Source of the DNA: Certhia americana
Lineage: Eukaryota; Chordata; Aves; Passeriformes; Certhiidae
Direction of reading: 5' to 3'
DNA: 64,000 nt
NCBI GenBank assembly: GCA_018697195.1
Contig: CM031858.1
Location: 75,513,001 to 75,577,000 of the forward strand
Below the pieces are notes generated by a model. It saw only the letters and a program-made list of their open reading frames with translations. It was not told the origin of the DNA and did not search any database. This document shows, piece after piece, positions 25,776 to 39,586 of the stretch. The translations under genes were made by a program, and so were the position numbers. The stretch's first letter is position 1. The number at the start of each line of letters is the position of its first letter.

Positions 25776-27471
25776 TCTTCCTGAAATTCTTCAGTTTAAG
25801 TAATGACTCAGACCTTTTCTCCTTATTTTCACTGAATTATGCTTGGAAGTAAACTAATTTTGTTTCTGATTAGTTTTGTTTGTCTTTCCCATTCTTTTCC
25901 AGTTAAACTGATATATGCCAAAGAGCAAAATTTGATGACAAATAATTTTGTGGTATGATAAGGTGATGCAATTAGATTTGAACAAATTAACATGAAAATA
26001 ACAAATTAAGAGGAAAATAAAATATGCTAGCTGGCATTTGAGACCAGTACTGAAGACTTTGAGAATCAAAGGCAATAATAAACTGACTTTAAGCTCATTA
26101 ACAAAGCGATGAACTTGGCTGTCTCCTGGAATCAAGTTTTAAAAGTTCTGAAATAGTTAACTAATAGGAGAAAGCAGTATTACTTGAGTAAAATTCATAT
26201 TATGCATTTATAGACTTTATAGATATTGAGAAACAGCATTAATGATTTACTTTGTGGAGTGGGTTTTATCCCTTAAACTGAATGTGGATGTGAATTTACT
26301 GCAAAAAAAGAAGGGAAGAGACAAAACTGAAGGAAGTAAAATTCAAAATTCTGTAGTGTACTAGAACACCTCAATGATACTTAAATTTCCTGGTATGATC
26401 TGGCTGTCCTGGGCAACCAAGGAAAACCAAGTTGCTTGCCCATTATACAAATTACTTCACTACTCCCATTTGCATCATGGCTGAATTTCAATCTGGATTT
26501 CATATTTATGTGCTTCATCTTGTTTAAATATCATCTTTGAAGGAAGGTACTTTTTCCAACTGAATTTACCTGATGCTCACCAATCTTCCTTTGCTAGCTT
26601 TTTGTCTTTATGGTAAAAGGGGCTAGGCAGTGGGGCAAAGTTCTTTTGAATTAAACTTAGGAGGAAAATCTAAAATCTTGAAGAAGAAATCTGCAAATCT
26701 GGTATAAGAACTATTATTCGCTAGTTACAGTGCATCAAACAAAAATCTGAGAATTATTATTGTGCTACAAAATGGGAAAGAAAGAAAAAAATTCAAGAAA
26801 GAAGTATTAATTAGAAGAATAAAAGTAGGGTCACTTATGCTGCTACATTTAAACCTTGTGTTTCTTAGTGGTTGATCTCTCTGTATTTAGCATATAAAAA
26901 GTTTTTGGGTCCAGTTTGGGTCATTATTCTTTATAACAAGAACTTTCTCTAAAAAATAAGTCAGAAATGATAGAGAACCTGTGTTTCTGTGATACTTTTG
27001 GCCTTACCATACCCCTGTAAGGCAGCTCTATGTACGGCAGGAATAGTTCAATGAAGGTAGTGAAATAATTTGAGAATAATCTGGAGAGGATCAGTATGAC
27101 AGAGGCCAGCATTTTCTTAAGTTTATTTCCTTGAGTTGCTGCTTGTCGTGGGTTCTTTGACTTTATGTAGCTGGTCCAGCCTAGGATCTCATTGTACTTT
27201 ACTCTTGCAAAAATCCACGAGTCATACAAAAATTCTTAGTTTTTGTAGTCTTGAGCTCTAGAAAAATCTTTCCTGGGTGTCTTTCAGGGACTGCCTTCTC
27301 AAATCCACATCAGATGTTTCTTTATCAGGTGACTAGACATCTGCTGTATGCCATAGCCATACACAGCCATTGTGAACACAAGCAGCATCTGAAAAAACTC
27401 TGAAGGATGTTTACTGCATTTGGAATTAATTTTGAAAACGTTCAGATAATCTTCTCATAAGATGATGGCTT

Positions 27472-27495
27472 TTATACCTCTTATTATACCTCTTA
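27472..27495. repeat. 12-bp tandem duplication
   Basis: TTATACCTCTTA is present twice in direct succession without a mismatch (27472-27483 and 27484-27495). Confidence 0.85.
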
Positions 27496-27575
27496 TTCCA
27501 ACCAATAAGGGAAAGAAACATGCTCCATATAGTGCCTTGTTTTGATACTGTAGCTTTAAGATACTTAAGTCTGGC

Positions 27576-27663
27576 ATTTAGTCTCTGAAATTAAATTGGT
27601 ATTGATATCCAATCACAAGATTTAGTCTCTGAAATTAAATTTTTATTGCTATCCAGTCATAAA
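27576..27663. repeat. 44-bp tandem duplication
   Basis: Copies at 27576-27619 and 27620-27663 share the first 21 bases exactly (from ATTTAGTCTCTG onward) and diverge slightly later. It is a two-copy local duplication. Confidence 0.85.
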
Positions 27664-30600
27664 ACAATCCTTGAGCCATTCAATTGAAAATTGACTGTGC
27701 AGTGAAGCATTTTGAATGCATCCTGTTCTCACAGTGAAGTTATAGGTTTATCCATAGAAAACTTTTGGGGAAATGTTTGCTACATAATACATTTTTGTAC
27801 AATTGCAAACAAATTAGTACAGCAGATTTCTATCACTTGGTCATGTAATGCATGAACAGTGCCCTCATTACCAGCTCAAATGGGGAAATTAAAGTATTTG
27901 ACAATGGGTTCTTCTTTCTAGTACAAGCATAGTGAAATGTCTTGTGACAGGAATAATGCAACTTTGAAGTATTTCAATTACAATAGAAGCTTGCAAAAAT
28001 GAGTTCTGGCCCTTCATTTTGGCTAGAGAGACCTTCCCTTACTCTGTTCATGTCAATAGCTTTAAGCCTCCTGATTACTCCTGTAAGCTACTACTTCCTC
28101 CATTAAATATAAGAACTTAGATTTTTGTCTATATTCATAGTTCAATAAATCTTCTTTGCCCTGAGATGAAGGTAAATTTATGAATTACTTAGCATTATAG
28201 TGAGAAAAGCTACTCAAGTACGCAAACCAGAAATGTTTCTCAAGTAGACAAGAACCAGGTCATTGCCTTGGATGACAGAACAGCTTGTTATAATCTCAGA
28301 GGGGGAGAAGGAGGAGAGAAAACCAATGTTTATTAAATAGTGAAGGAAATATTTATCTTCTTGGTTTGTGGGAGGAAATTCTTAACTTTTGAATTGAGTA
28401 ATTTACCTTTCTAGCTGGTAAGTTCAACTATTTCCAGAGTTATCATGTTCTGTTTATTACAGAGAGAGAAAATGGAATTCTGTTGATCAAATAAGAAAGA
28501 AAAAGCATTGTATTATAGAAGGGAAAGATAGAAGAAGAAAACATTCCTGCACAGAGCTCATAAGTTTAATTTGATGCATAGTCATTTCATGTGACTGTAA
28601 AACTTAATGATAGTTTATTTGAAGTAATTTCAGGCAAAGTGAATGAAATAGTTATAAGAAGAAAAAACAAAAGCTACACTGAAAAGACTAACATTAATGG
28701 ACTTGGAAAGGGAGAAAAGATAAATATTATTTTGTTAATGAGGAAAAGTGGTATGTTGTTACCAAAATAGAATAACAACAGATTGTAATTACAAACTAAA
28801 ACCTCAACTACAAAAAAAAAAAAAAAGCACACATACAGCCCTTCCAAAAGACAGACTGTCTTATGCAGAGATACAAGATTAAGTAAGGAGAATGGTCAGC
28901 TTTGTGTGCCACCTACTCTCTCCTAGGAATATCATTATTAAAAATGTTGTATTGATTGTAATTATGTCTTCTGAAAGCATCTTGAACTTGTAAGATAGTC
29001 AAAATACAAAAAAAGCTCAGTAATGCACCTCTAGCTGAGCCCTAACTCAGGGATGTCCTGCTTTTTTGGGAAAAACAATAAATACTTTATTCTGGTATAA
29101 GTGAATCTACATTCTCTAAGGCCTTTTGAAGTAATCCCTCTCTACAGAATACTAGGAGGGTCTTGGCTTCTGTCCAGTTCTGAGCTTTGTGCAGCATAGT
29201 TGGAGAAAACTCAGAGGGGATAATAAGGGTGACCATAGGTCAACTAAACAGGGCTTACAACAAAAATATGATTCAATTAATGTTATTCTGTTGAAGATGA
29301 TGGTCCTAAATATGTAAAACACTATTGCAAAGAGAACTGGAATAATTCTTTTCCATGTCCATGAGAAGATAGAAGATAATTAATTCATGAAATGGTAAGA
29401 AAGATTAAGGTTAGATGTTTTCATTTTTTTTCAAATGCTTAAGTAGGAAAGCACTGAAATGAATTGCCTGGATGTAGCTTCCTAACTGTGGAGAAGTAGA
29501 TAAGCAAGTCACAGAAAATATGCAGATAAAACAATTAAAGTAAGGAAATATACTTAAATGATAATGCAACGTGTCTTTAAACCCTGTAATTTCATGGTAA
29601 ATGAGGAATAGGTATGTTAGGCCTTTAGCCTTAAATAATAGCAAAGCTTTCAATTATCTTCTTCTCACATTTGTGTCAAGGCTGCACCTTTTTTTTTCTC
29701 TCCCTCTGTAGCTGCTTGCAACCTTCTCTGGCTGTTCCTGTACTCTCGATCTCCTATATTCCTTGTCTGTAACAAGGTAGCAGTCAGACTACTTCAGTCT
29801 TGCTCATGCTTTTTGCCTTGGGATTCAGGCATTAGAAAGGCTATCCTTGCTATCACAGCAGAGAAATTACCCTTGGAGGATCCTGGCTGAAGCAGGTAAG
29901 ATGGGGTTTTCGTGTTTAGCTGTTTGTTTACTTTTTCCCAGTGATCATTTTCTTTTCTCCTTGAACATGAAGGTAGGATGAACATTCATATACGGTAGTC
30001 ATTCATTTCGTTCACTCAGCTCTTTTGTTCATTTACTATTAAGTGTTTCTGAGACACGTTTTATGGACTTTTGTGGGTTTTAACACCAGGCCGACATCTT
30101 TCTTATCCAGAAACCGTTCTCTGCCAGTAATAGTGTCCATCCTATTGATTTGAGAAATTCAGCTGGAATGTGCAGAAGACAAGTGAGTTTCTAAAGCATA
30201 AGATGGTGTTTGTTAATAGGTATATAGTGTTATCAGTTCAGATGATCTAATTTACCTCCTGTTTTTCAAGAAATCTGATTGTGCTGGTCAATTTCAGGTA
30301 CTTTTCAATTGAAATAGATATTTCTGCATTTGCTCTTTTGATTCACTATTTCTTTGGACTGTACCCTGGAGCTGTGTACCAGAAACACACAAATCTTCAT
30401 AAGATCTGTAGACCATTAAAGGTTCAATATATTTGCAATAGGAAACAAATGTTACACTTTCTAAGAATCTGATAGCTCTTATTTACCAGTTACACCATCT
30501 GTTGTCTTTATGTAACAAAGACTCCAATCCTGTCACTGGTAGATACTGAGTCATGTCTTATTGTGCAAATATTTCTGCTGACTTTCTCACAATTCCTTCA

Positions 30601-30895
30601 GCTTGTAAAATTCACAGAAGCTGAGGTTCTCTTATGCCCTCTTGTCTTCCCCTACTTTTACAAAACTTGATTTAGTTTGGTCACTTCAGCCCATTAACTA
30701 ATGAATGAATAATGAGCAAAATGCTGTCTTTAATGCCTACTTACTGTGAAATAAGTCTCTAAAAAAGGATGTTTACTTTCTAGTAGGCTTGGGGTCCTTC
30801 ACAGTATTTTTAGTCCTGAGATGAAGAAAATCATGAGCAGTCATCATGACTACTGAGGATCTGTGCTCATACATTAAAGTATGTGGATGCTAGGG

Positions 30896-30933
30896 ACACT
30901 TGAATCCAGACTCTACACTTGAATCCAGACTCT
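30896..30933. repeat. perfect 19-bp tandem duplication
   Basis: ACACTTGAATCCAGACTCT occurs twice back to back with no mismatch. Perfect identity suggests a recent event compared with the diverged repeats around it. Confidence 0.9.
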
Positions 30934-32357
30934 TTCTTGGTTCTCAAAAATATTTTCCCTCTAAATTTAACTTACATGCAGCTAAGTAGAAAAAATGGAT
31001 TGAAAATTTTAATTTTTATTTTACTGATTTTATCCCATTTTCTTTTTCCTGTTTGTTTGGTTTCCTTTAAGAAATTTTTTAGAAGTGAAGTTTCTGGGGT
31101 TTTGACTAGCTGGGAAGGCATTAGACTTACATTCCCTGCCTTTTTTTATTTTATGGAGAATACTACCACCAATTCTTGATTTTATCTTACCAGTCATACA
31201 TCCTTATCTGCAACAGTAACATTTATATTCCAGGCAGTGTGTGGGACATGTCACTATTTGTAAACCATTCTAATTAATTTATTCTCTAGCTTAAATATCA
31301 TATTAAGTAAACAAAAGCTAATTATCATCTGGTTGTAACAGAATTAATCTCACTCCTTTCATTGACTCCTCATCACTCCTTAGTTGCTCTAAAGGAAGAG
31401 CACTTGGTTTTCTTTCAGACTGCAAAGATATTCCAGTAAAGATCAATCTCCTGAATATTTTTTAAAATAAAATATGATTAAACAACTTGGTAAATACATA
31501 ATTCTATGAAAAAGACAGCCCAAGAATTTTACTGCTTCAGACTTCAGCTTCTTTTCTCCCAAGAGCTGTGCAACTTCTTTACATTTAAACAAAATGTGTC
31601 ACAATTGAGATATAATTGCAAGCTTTAATAGTTAGGTTATTGGTACTGTGATAATAGCAGTACAGGTAATAATAATTAATAACATCTTAATAAAAAAGAT
31701 CTGGATACTTTTCAGGTGGCCTCTAAGAGATGCTTTTCTGTGTAGAGATTACAACATACCTGAACACACCATGCTTCAAAGAAAAGCATACTGGCTTTGC
31801 TTTACAAACAGTATTTCCTGTCTTTCCATGACCTTGCAGATGGCCAAAAAGTAAAATCCATTTGTATTTTTGTACTGTAAGAAATAGTCCTTTCTAGAAT
31901 GTGAGCATAGGAAGAGTATATGGACTGAAATATGGACTTAATAAGGTTGGTGAAAGGGATCCATATTTCTGCCAAAAACAAATTTTAATATATTCTTAGG
32001 TTTTTCCCTTTATTCCTGGTCTGCAACCTGAGAAACTAAGGTAGTTAAAAGCGACTTTCTATTTAGGAAGGAGGCGTTGATAAGTTGTTTCCTGAATGGC
32101 CTTACTAGTAACTTGTACTGTAGACAATGAACTGTGACAGGAAAAGTACTTCTGCATCTTGTGGTCTTTGTCAGCCCTAACATCTGCAGCTCTGAAGGAA
32201 GGATACTCTAGAGAACTGGTGTGGATCTTTTGTTGCCAGTCTTGCACACTGCAAGATGCTGCAAAGCATTGTGAATTCATAGTTTTCAGAAAGTTCTTCT
32301 GTTTATGGAATTATTTTGTTGGGTTTTTGTTGGGTTTTTTGGAAAACATCTCTAAGC

Positions 32358-32667
32358 GCATCACCTTCAACTGTTAACCCAGAACTAAGTTCACTATTAA
32401 ACTATGTCCCTTAGTGCCACATCTATGTGCCTTTAAAATACCTCCAGGAATGGTGGCTCAATCACTTCTGGGAGCAGCCTGTTCCAGTAGTGGACAACAC
32501 TTTCTATGAAGAAATTTTTTTGCAATATCTGATCTAAACCTCCCCTGGCACAAATTGAGGCTGTTTCCTTTTGCCCTGTTTCTTGCAGCTTGGGAGAAGA
32601 GGCCAACACCCACAAGGCCACAGCCTCCTTTCAGGTAGCTGGATATAGAGAGATAAGGTTCCCCCTC
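32358..32667 (-). mobile_element. CR1 LINE 3'-region fragment, minus strand
   Basis: The plus strand reads as the reverse of the CR1 3' region. On the minus strand, 32621-32433 encodes a degraded form of the C-terminal reverse-transcriptase ORF, with FFIESVVHYWNRLLPEV close to the family pattern FFxxRVVxxWNxLPxEV. The AACTGTTAACCCAG stretch near 32369 corresponds to the region just inside the 3' tail, but the octamer tail itself is eroded. It ends near 32667 by truncation. It is diverged and non-functional. Confidence 0.88.
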
Positions 32668-35610
32668 AAAAAACTTTCAGAAGCTTCACTTTACATTTCA
32701 CAAATCTTATATATAATTGTACAATATTGCAGATAACTTTTAGCTGTTTTACTGAAATTCCTACCCTTTTGCGACTACTTGCTCAGCCAAAAAAGAGGGA
32801 ATTATTTATTTAGCTGGAACAACAAAGGAACAAAATAATCCTATTTATATTCCTACTTCTCTGAAGGTGTTTCAGTCTTCCCTTTCCCTCCCTGAATCCC
32901 CTTCTTGAATTATGCAAGTCCTTGAATGCAATAGTGTCTGACACATGGATGTTTTATACAGAGGAATCTATGAAGTGTAATCAGTGGTTCACTTCAAACT
33001 TTCAGGTTTTTTATTTGCTGTTACTTTTTTTTTATATCCAGGACATGTATACCAGCCTTCTTGTTTTTTATATAACACTCAAATCATATCCCTGTAATCT
33101 AATTTGCAACGGTTACATCTCATTCTTTTGACTGTGGTTCAGATTATCAAAATAATTTACATGTGGAAAAGGTTTGCTTTGCTTCGCTTTGGTGGATTTT
33201 ATGTTGTGTTTTCCTCCCCTCTGCTCTCCTTGTTTCCTTTCCCCCCCACTCTCCACTAGGCTCTAAGTTATACTGTAAATATGCCTGTATGGGTAAAAAT
33301 CAATTTGTGAAGTTTCACAAGTGTGTGGTCAGAATAATTACACCGTGAAAAGACTTGTAATTAAGAAGGAAAAGTTTAGGAGGAAAGAAGACTCATGTTC
33401 ATTGTGAAATGCATGATTGAAACACAAGAGTCAAATATACATATTCATACACAGCAATCAGTGACCGGCAGGGTAGGAATTTAAACCAAGTTCTTCAGTG
33501 AATTGGAAGACTCTCTCCTTTTACTGTTACAAATCATTAAACTGCAAACAAAAATTCAAATGCAAATTATATAATTTTTCCAAAACTGACAAATACAAAT
33601 TCCTTATTATTCATGAGTGAGTTGATAGATGGTGAAGAGTTTGCCCTTAATGTCTGGATAGTTAGAAAACAATTTTGGTAAAGAAAAACATAATAATAGC
33701 ACACACAGGTGTTTCCTTCCAAATGTTAAAATGCAAAGAAGTAACAATTGTGGGTGAGAAATTATGGCTTGTTAGGACTTCCCTGTGACTAGGCAAGAAA
33801 TGCAGTGTGCCTATGCAGCAACCTGAGCTATGTATGTGAGATCCTTTATTAAGCACTTGATAAGAAGCTCTACTCTCTGCAAATAAAACCAGTGGTGACA
33901 GTATCCCTTCTTAGGCAAAAGCTGCTGCCTTGCTCTCCAGTTACAAAGTTATTTATTGTGTATTTAACTTGCAACAAGGTGTGAAAAGTAGGTTGGTATA
34001 AATTTGTTTTTAACCTTTTCATCAGTGACGGTATTTGAGACTAAGAGGGTTTTTCTCATCCTTTTACAAAATATGACTTTTCAACTGAAGCTCGTTTTGT
34101 GATGAAATACTAGAATTAGAGGTAATGTCAAGTATGAAATTTTCATCTCAGTGATACATTTTTCTTAAAACATTAATTAATTCCTTGAATATGCTGTGTT
34201 GTTGCTGTATATTTTGTGCTAAGTTGTAAGGGGGTTTTGTATGATAAAAGGTAGTTAAAATAATTGAGCCTTATGAAATAAAATTCTTCATATTAAACAC
34301 TATCAAAGGTAAGATTACTGACATAAGTTGTCTTTTTATGATACTTCCATGAGAGCACTTGTTCTGTTTGTTTGAAACAAGAATTAGCACCTACAATTTA
34401 CTAGCAGTTTAAAAAAATGCTATTTGAGGAATAAATAGGGTTTCGCATCATCAGGTACCCTTTTCTGCTAGAAATTCTAGGTGTTTTTTGAAAAAGATTG
34501 TGGACTGATTTTCAATCACACTTTATTTTTATTAGCCTTTTGATGGAACTTCGGAACTTTTCAGAAATTACTTCTCAGCAAACCATATTTTCAAATAGGT
34601 TTCAAAAACTTGCTTAGGCTGAAAAAGGAATTTTAAGAATGGAAGCACCTAAGTGGTAGTAATAAAGCTTTTGATGCATGCCTCTGTTATCTTGAAATAA
34701 AGCCCATATATAAACACTATTATACTTAACACTACCGTAACAAATAAATTTACTGGGTTTTAGTTCAACTCTCTACTTGAAATTTACTCCCTGTGGCAAA
34801 ATTAATGGTCCATGTTGTTTACTAGAGGAAAATGGTGTACTGATATTCTTCATGTAAAACAGAAGCTGAGGATCAGTAATCCCAAATTCAATTGCACACT
34901 GCCTAGTTTTTACTGGTAATGATCTAGTAATAATTTCTTAGGATGCTTGTACAGTTTTTAATGCTTCAGTTGAAGGAGAGTACACATTCCAGTGCTACAT
35001 GCATTCTCTCTAAAGCAGTACAAGCAACTATCAAAAGGAACAGGGTTTTACCCTTCTTTATAGTAAGGATTTGCTATTTTAATCAAGGAGGGAAATTGAT
35101 AATACTAGAAAACCTACTTTTGTAACTAAAGCATTCTCTTTAATTGAGGGGTGACCAGACTATGTTGCAGGAGGAACGAAAAATTGGTTAAGGGTGAAGG
35201 ACTTAGGAGCCCTTGGTAGAGGAATTCAAGAGAAAACAGTAGTGTTACCTAGAGCTGGGCTAATGCCACCACCATCCAGGAGATCTGAGAAGGGTTCTCC
35301 TTTGCAATATCCCTGCAAGAATACCTTAAAAGTGTCCAAAAATGGCTTACTAATTGGTTTGTTGCCTTATGCAGTTTCCTAAAAGAATATCATCTGTAGC
35401 ATAATGTAAGTCTAAAGCACACAATCCTAATTATGGTCATATAGAGAGCATAGGGAAGGTAGTGAGGATTTTTAATACACATTAGTGTAAGCATGTTATA
35501 TTTAGGCTCTTATTTGTCTTTGATGTTTAAAACTGGGTTTGGTTTAATGTTAAAAAAAACTTTTATTTGCATTCTTCTTACTTTAGATCAAGCTGGATGT
35601 TTTTAAAGGG

Positions 35611-35662
35611 TTTTTTTGGTTTTTTTTGTTTGTTTTGTTTTGTTTTGTTTTTTTTAAAAAAA
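35611..35662. repeat. T-rich tract with (GTTTT)n
   Basis: Runs of T broken by G, becoming a regular GTTTT repeat at 35632-35651, then a T run that meets an A run and could fold back. It is simple-sequence DNA with no other content. Confidence 0.85.
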
Positions 35663-36544
35663 CCAAGACACTGCTAGCATGAGGGTGTCCTGAATCTATA
35701 TCTTCAAACACTTTACAAAATGTGGTCTTGCTCAAAAGGACTTGAGGGACAAGCTTCATACTGACTTGTAGTAACACTAAAGGCTCTGTGGCATGCAGTG
35801 AAATACTGGGCGATGTACTTGTACCTCAAAGTCACAAGAGGAATATTATGCTTATATAATTGATTAATAAAATTTTTAAAAAGCTGCTAATTTACTAGTT
35901 ATCCATCTAAATATATTTACTTTTCATGAAGTATATGAATATAAGATTCAAAAAGTGGACTATATCTTAAAGCATGATTGGTACAATCCTATGTTATTTT
36001 TTTTTATTTTCCTAAGTGGACCATATTTCTTTTTCCTGACAATCATCGTTCTTTCGTCCTAGTGAAGTCTAGTATAATCTTATTCAAAATGCATAAAAAC
36101 AGAAGAACTGCATCACTGAATTGAACTTGGGGTTCGTTTGCTGATTACTGCATTCAGTAGTGCTCAGCTAAGGACAAGAAGTTTGTAATTGTAACTAGTT
36201 AGGACATGGTGAGTGAAGTCTGAACTAACAGATATAAAAGTCTTCTAATCTGCTTTGAATTATTTAGCGTACGTTGTCCTTTTTCAGTATCTACTGACTT
36301 TTTTGTAGTTCTGTGACAATCATGGCTTCATTCTGCCATCCTGTGATAATGTGCAATAAGGTGATCCTACATAGTGTGGGAGGAAATAGAAGAATGCAGT
36401 CAATTATTCTAAATTTACCAGCCCTTACTCTCAGAGGATACAGAAGTTCTTGTTCTACCAGGACTTTTACCATTGCTACACTACGTGTGCGTCCATTCTA
36501 TGCATTGGAGGAGCTTTTGAAAAACCATTTGAAAAATGTTTTAA

Positions 36545-36690
36545 GTTATAGTTGGGCTTTGACTCTTCTAACTTTCCCCTTGCACAGCCTCATGACATCC
36601 TTGCACAACCTGCTGGCATTCTTATAGTCTCCTCTTCTCCCTGAGGCAAAATCAGTGCTCAGCCAGAGAAGTGAGGACAGGGAATCCTCC
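36545..36690 (-). mobile_element. possible degraded avian interspersed repeat
   Basis: The order GGGCTTTGACTCTTCTAAC, CCCTTGCACAGCCTCATGACATCC, then CTTATAGTCTCC and CAGTGCTCAGCCAGA resembles a repeat seen many times in bird genomes, read on the minus strand, with a small insertion. I cannot name the family with confidence and the edges are uncertain. The alternative is unique DNA. Confidence 0.25.
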
Positions 36691-38861
36691 ATATCATGCA
36701 TCCTATTCTCCCATGAGACTTGTCCCAGGAAAGATAGTTTGCAGATCCAGATAGAGATAGTGTATCTTTCTTGGACTCTTCTACCTACTCACAAGAACTC
36801 TGTTACTAAACAGAGAAGCTTCTCTACCTGAAAGACTCTTTGTTCTTCCCTCTAGAACTTAGCAGAAAGAAGAATCAAAGGGAAACGTTCTTATTTTTTT
36901 CAGTTAAAGCAGTAGGATTTGAAAAATAATCAGTAAAGTAGTAAAAGCACTTAATCATTGTAATTTAAAGCCAAATTTAATATAGTTCATGTATCTCTGT
37001 TTCCCTTGTTTTCAGTTGTCCTCCTCTTTCTGTGAGGATAGCATAGGAAACTAGTCAGCAAAATATATTTATTTGACTGGCTATGCCTTTACTTAAGAGT
37101 GGGTTGCATAAATATCCCCAATGGTTGTAACCTCCTTTGAAGGGAACATGGGAGAGATAACCTGTTGTTTGTGAGACCCAGGGCTGTTCTGCACTTGAGA
37201 AGTTCTAGTTTTGGCCCAGCTTAACTAATGGTTTCTTATCTCACACAGATGTCATGAGGAGGGAACCCAGGACACCTAGCATACTGAGAGTTCAGTGGTG
37301 AGCAGGACTTGCAGGATGTTACAGTAGTTCATATAAGAAGTTAGTACTATTTTATCAGTTAGCTGCTTTTCTCTCCTGGAACTCCCAAAATGTTTTGTGA
37401 ATTATTTAATGCAAATTGTACATTTGTCGGCCATCATATTCCAGGAGTCTCTTGGAGAAGCATATACCTGTGACAGGTTCAGATTCTTTAAATCATATTA
37501 TTCAGTTATAATTATCTTGGAAAAGGATGATGGAAGAGAGATAAATGAGTACAATCTCTACCCCATTCTTAAAATTCATGGAAATAGCAAATGTATCCTT
37601 ATAATATGTCACTTCAATAATTATTGCAGCCCTCAGCATAGTCAGTTGTGGTTGGAAATTATGATAGGGGCTTCCGAAGAGTTATACACCCAGATTTCAT
37701 TGGTATAGTTTTCGAGTGAATCTCAGACTTATAAACATTCTTCTAATATCCAAGCAAAGACTTTGCACTAGGATTTGGTAGGAACAGGTAGTTCTCTGTT
37801 ATCAATATTGAGTGTTTACTTACATTAGAAAATCCAATTTAAATAATCAAACTCTTAGCTACCTGTAATCTCCTAAATAAGCTATGATGACAGAACATGA
37901 TTTAATCTCATATTAAGGAAAAAGTTCCCCAGTGTCAGTCTGATCTTTGCTTTTTAACTACTGTAATATTAATAATTTCCATTTTTGAGTAATCAAAAAT
38001 AACTGGGCTGAATAAATGACTTTCTTAATTGGCTCATTAAAGAGTTCTGAGTGAAAAAAGTTTAAATATTGAAATTTACAGCTTTTGAGACATAGGAAGC
38101 AAATATTTTTATTTTTATTACTATGTTTAGTACTTTATTAAATAGGATCATTTCTTAAGCTTTATTTTTGAGGTAAACAAGACCTCATCAAGACACAAAT
38201 GATACTGGAAACCTGGTGCAGTGAAAGCAGCTATTCCCTGTTGAATTATAGAGTCAATGAAGTATGAAAATGATGACATTTAATATCTCAAATGAAAGCT
38301 GCTTTAGGGAATGCTTCAGCACTTTAAACTGGTATCTTATAATTTGATCTCACCTGGCTAATCCAATATCACAATATAGCTGCCAACTTTTCAAACTTCA
38401 TGTTTCTGGTACTGCTTTCAGATTTAGAAAGAAAATAGGACAATATGCAACAATAAATGTGATATTTAGACACTTCTAATCAGGACATTTTTATGAGCTG
38501 TAATATTTCTGCAGTTTAAAAAGCCATTCATTTAAGCATATTGTAATGCGACTACTTCAGTTAGAGAAATTAACCTCGTTGCATAGCTTTTCCATTTCTC
38601 TGATATTGGTGAAATATAAAGAAGGTGAAATCTTCATGCATCCAAATAAATTGTCTTTCTGTAGGAAATATATTATGAAGACTTTGGGAGGATTGCTAAA
38701 CACAAAAAATTTAGGCATCAAAATTACGTTATCATTTTGAAACTTAATTCTGTGATCTATCTACACCTCAAAAGAGACAGCATTTTTTCTATGTAAAATG
38801 CTCCATTACTTTGAAGAGCAGATTAGTCTTGTTTTACCAGCCATTAAACACGACATGTTTT

Positions 38862-39586
38862 GAAGGACTGTGTCCTGCCCTTGGGTCACAACAACTCCAG
38901 GCAGCTCTACAGGCTGGAGGCAGAGTGGTTGGAAAGCTGCCCAGTGGAAGGGGACATGGGGGTGCTGAATGTGAACCAGTTGTGCCCAGGTGGCCAGGAA
39001 GGCCAAAGGGATCCTAGCCTGTATCAGCAATAGCGTGGCCAGCAAGACAGGGGAAGTGATTGTCCCTCTGTACTCAGCACTGGTGAAACTGCACCTTGAA
39101 TTCAGTTCTGGGCCCCTCACTTCAAGGAAGATATTGAGGTGCTGGAGCACGTCCAGAGAAGGGCAACAAAGCTAAAGGGCCTGGAGCAAAAGTCCTGTGA
39201 GGGGTGGCTCAGGGATCTGGGCTTGGGTAGCCTGGAAATAAGGAGGCTCAGGGGAGACCTTTCTGCTCTCCCCACTTACCTGAAAGGAGGTTGTAGAGAT
39301 CTCTGAGTCAGTCTCTTCTCCAGAGAAGCCAGTGACAGGACCAGAGGAAATGGCTTGAAGTTATGCCAGGGGAGGTTTATATTGAGTATTAGCAAAATTT
39401 TCTTTCCTGAGATTGTTGTCAAGCCTTGATACTAGCTGGTCAGAAAAGTGAATCACTGTCTCTGGAAGTGTTAAAAAAACATGTGGATATGACACATGAT
39501 TTAGTGGTGAATATGGAAGTGCTAGCTTGATGGTTGAACTCAAGCATCTTAGAGGCCTTTTTCAACCCTCAGGATTCATGATTCTT
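38862..39586 (+). mobile_element. CR1 LINE, 5'-truncated 3' end, plus strand
   Basis: This is the clearest CR1 here. It starts at GAAGGACTGTGTCCTGCCCTTGGG and passes through GGTGCTGGAGCACGTCCAGAGAAGGGC and CTGAAAGGAGGTTGTAG, which belong to the C-terminal reverse-transcriptase ORF2. It ends with GGTTGAACTCAAGCATCTTAGAGG and the eroded tail GATTCATGATTCT. Translated blocks match the family's RNVxKYLKGG-like and RxRGNGLKL-like parts only in pieces, because stops and frame shifts have accumulated. It was truncated at its 5' end on insertion and cannot move. Confidence 0.93.

Larger units (their letters stand above)
25776..32357. other. unique DNA, no gene seen
   Basis: No exon, RNA gene or recognisable element in over 6 kb. 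It holds the small tandem duplications listed separately (27472, 27576, 30896) and an A15 run (28812-28826). Open frames reach only about 100 codons (26924-27229, minus) and resemble nothing known. The part around 27700-27960 is repeat-free and could be conserved. Confidence 0.55.
32668..38861. other. unique DNA, no gene seen
   Basis: No exon or RNA gene is recognised. Simple repeats include a TTTTG tract (35611-35662). A possible very degraded interspersed repeat lies at 36545-36690. The longest open frames (about 104 codons, 36313-36627 and 37397-37708, plus) carry no known motif. Confidence 0.55.

Noticed and set aside
38806..39150. 114-codon open frame, minus strand
   Set aside because: It is antisense to the CR1 copy at 38862-39586.
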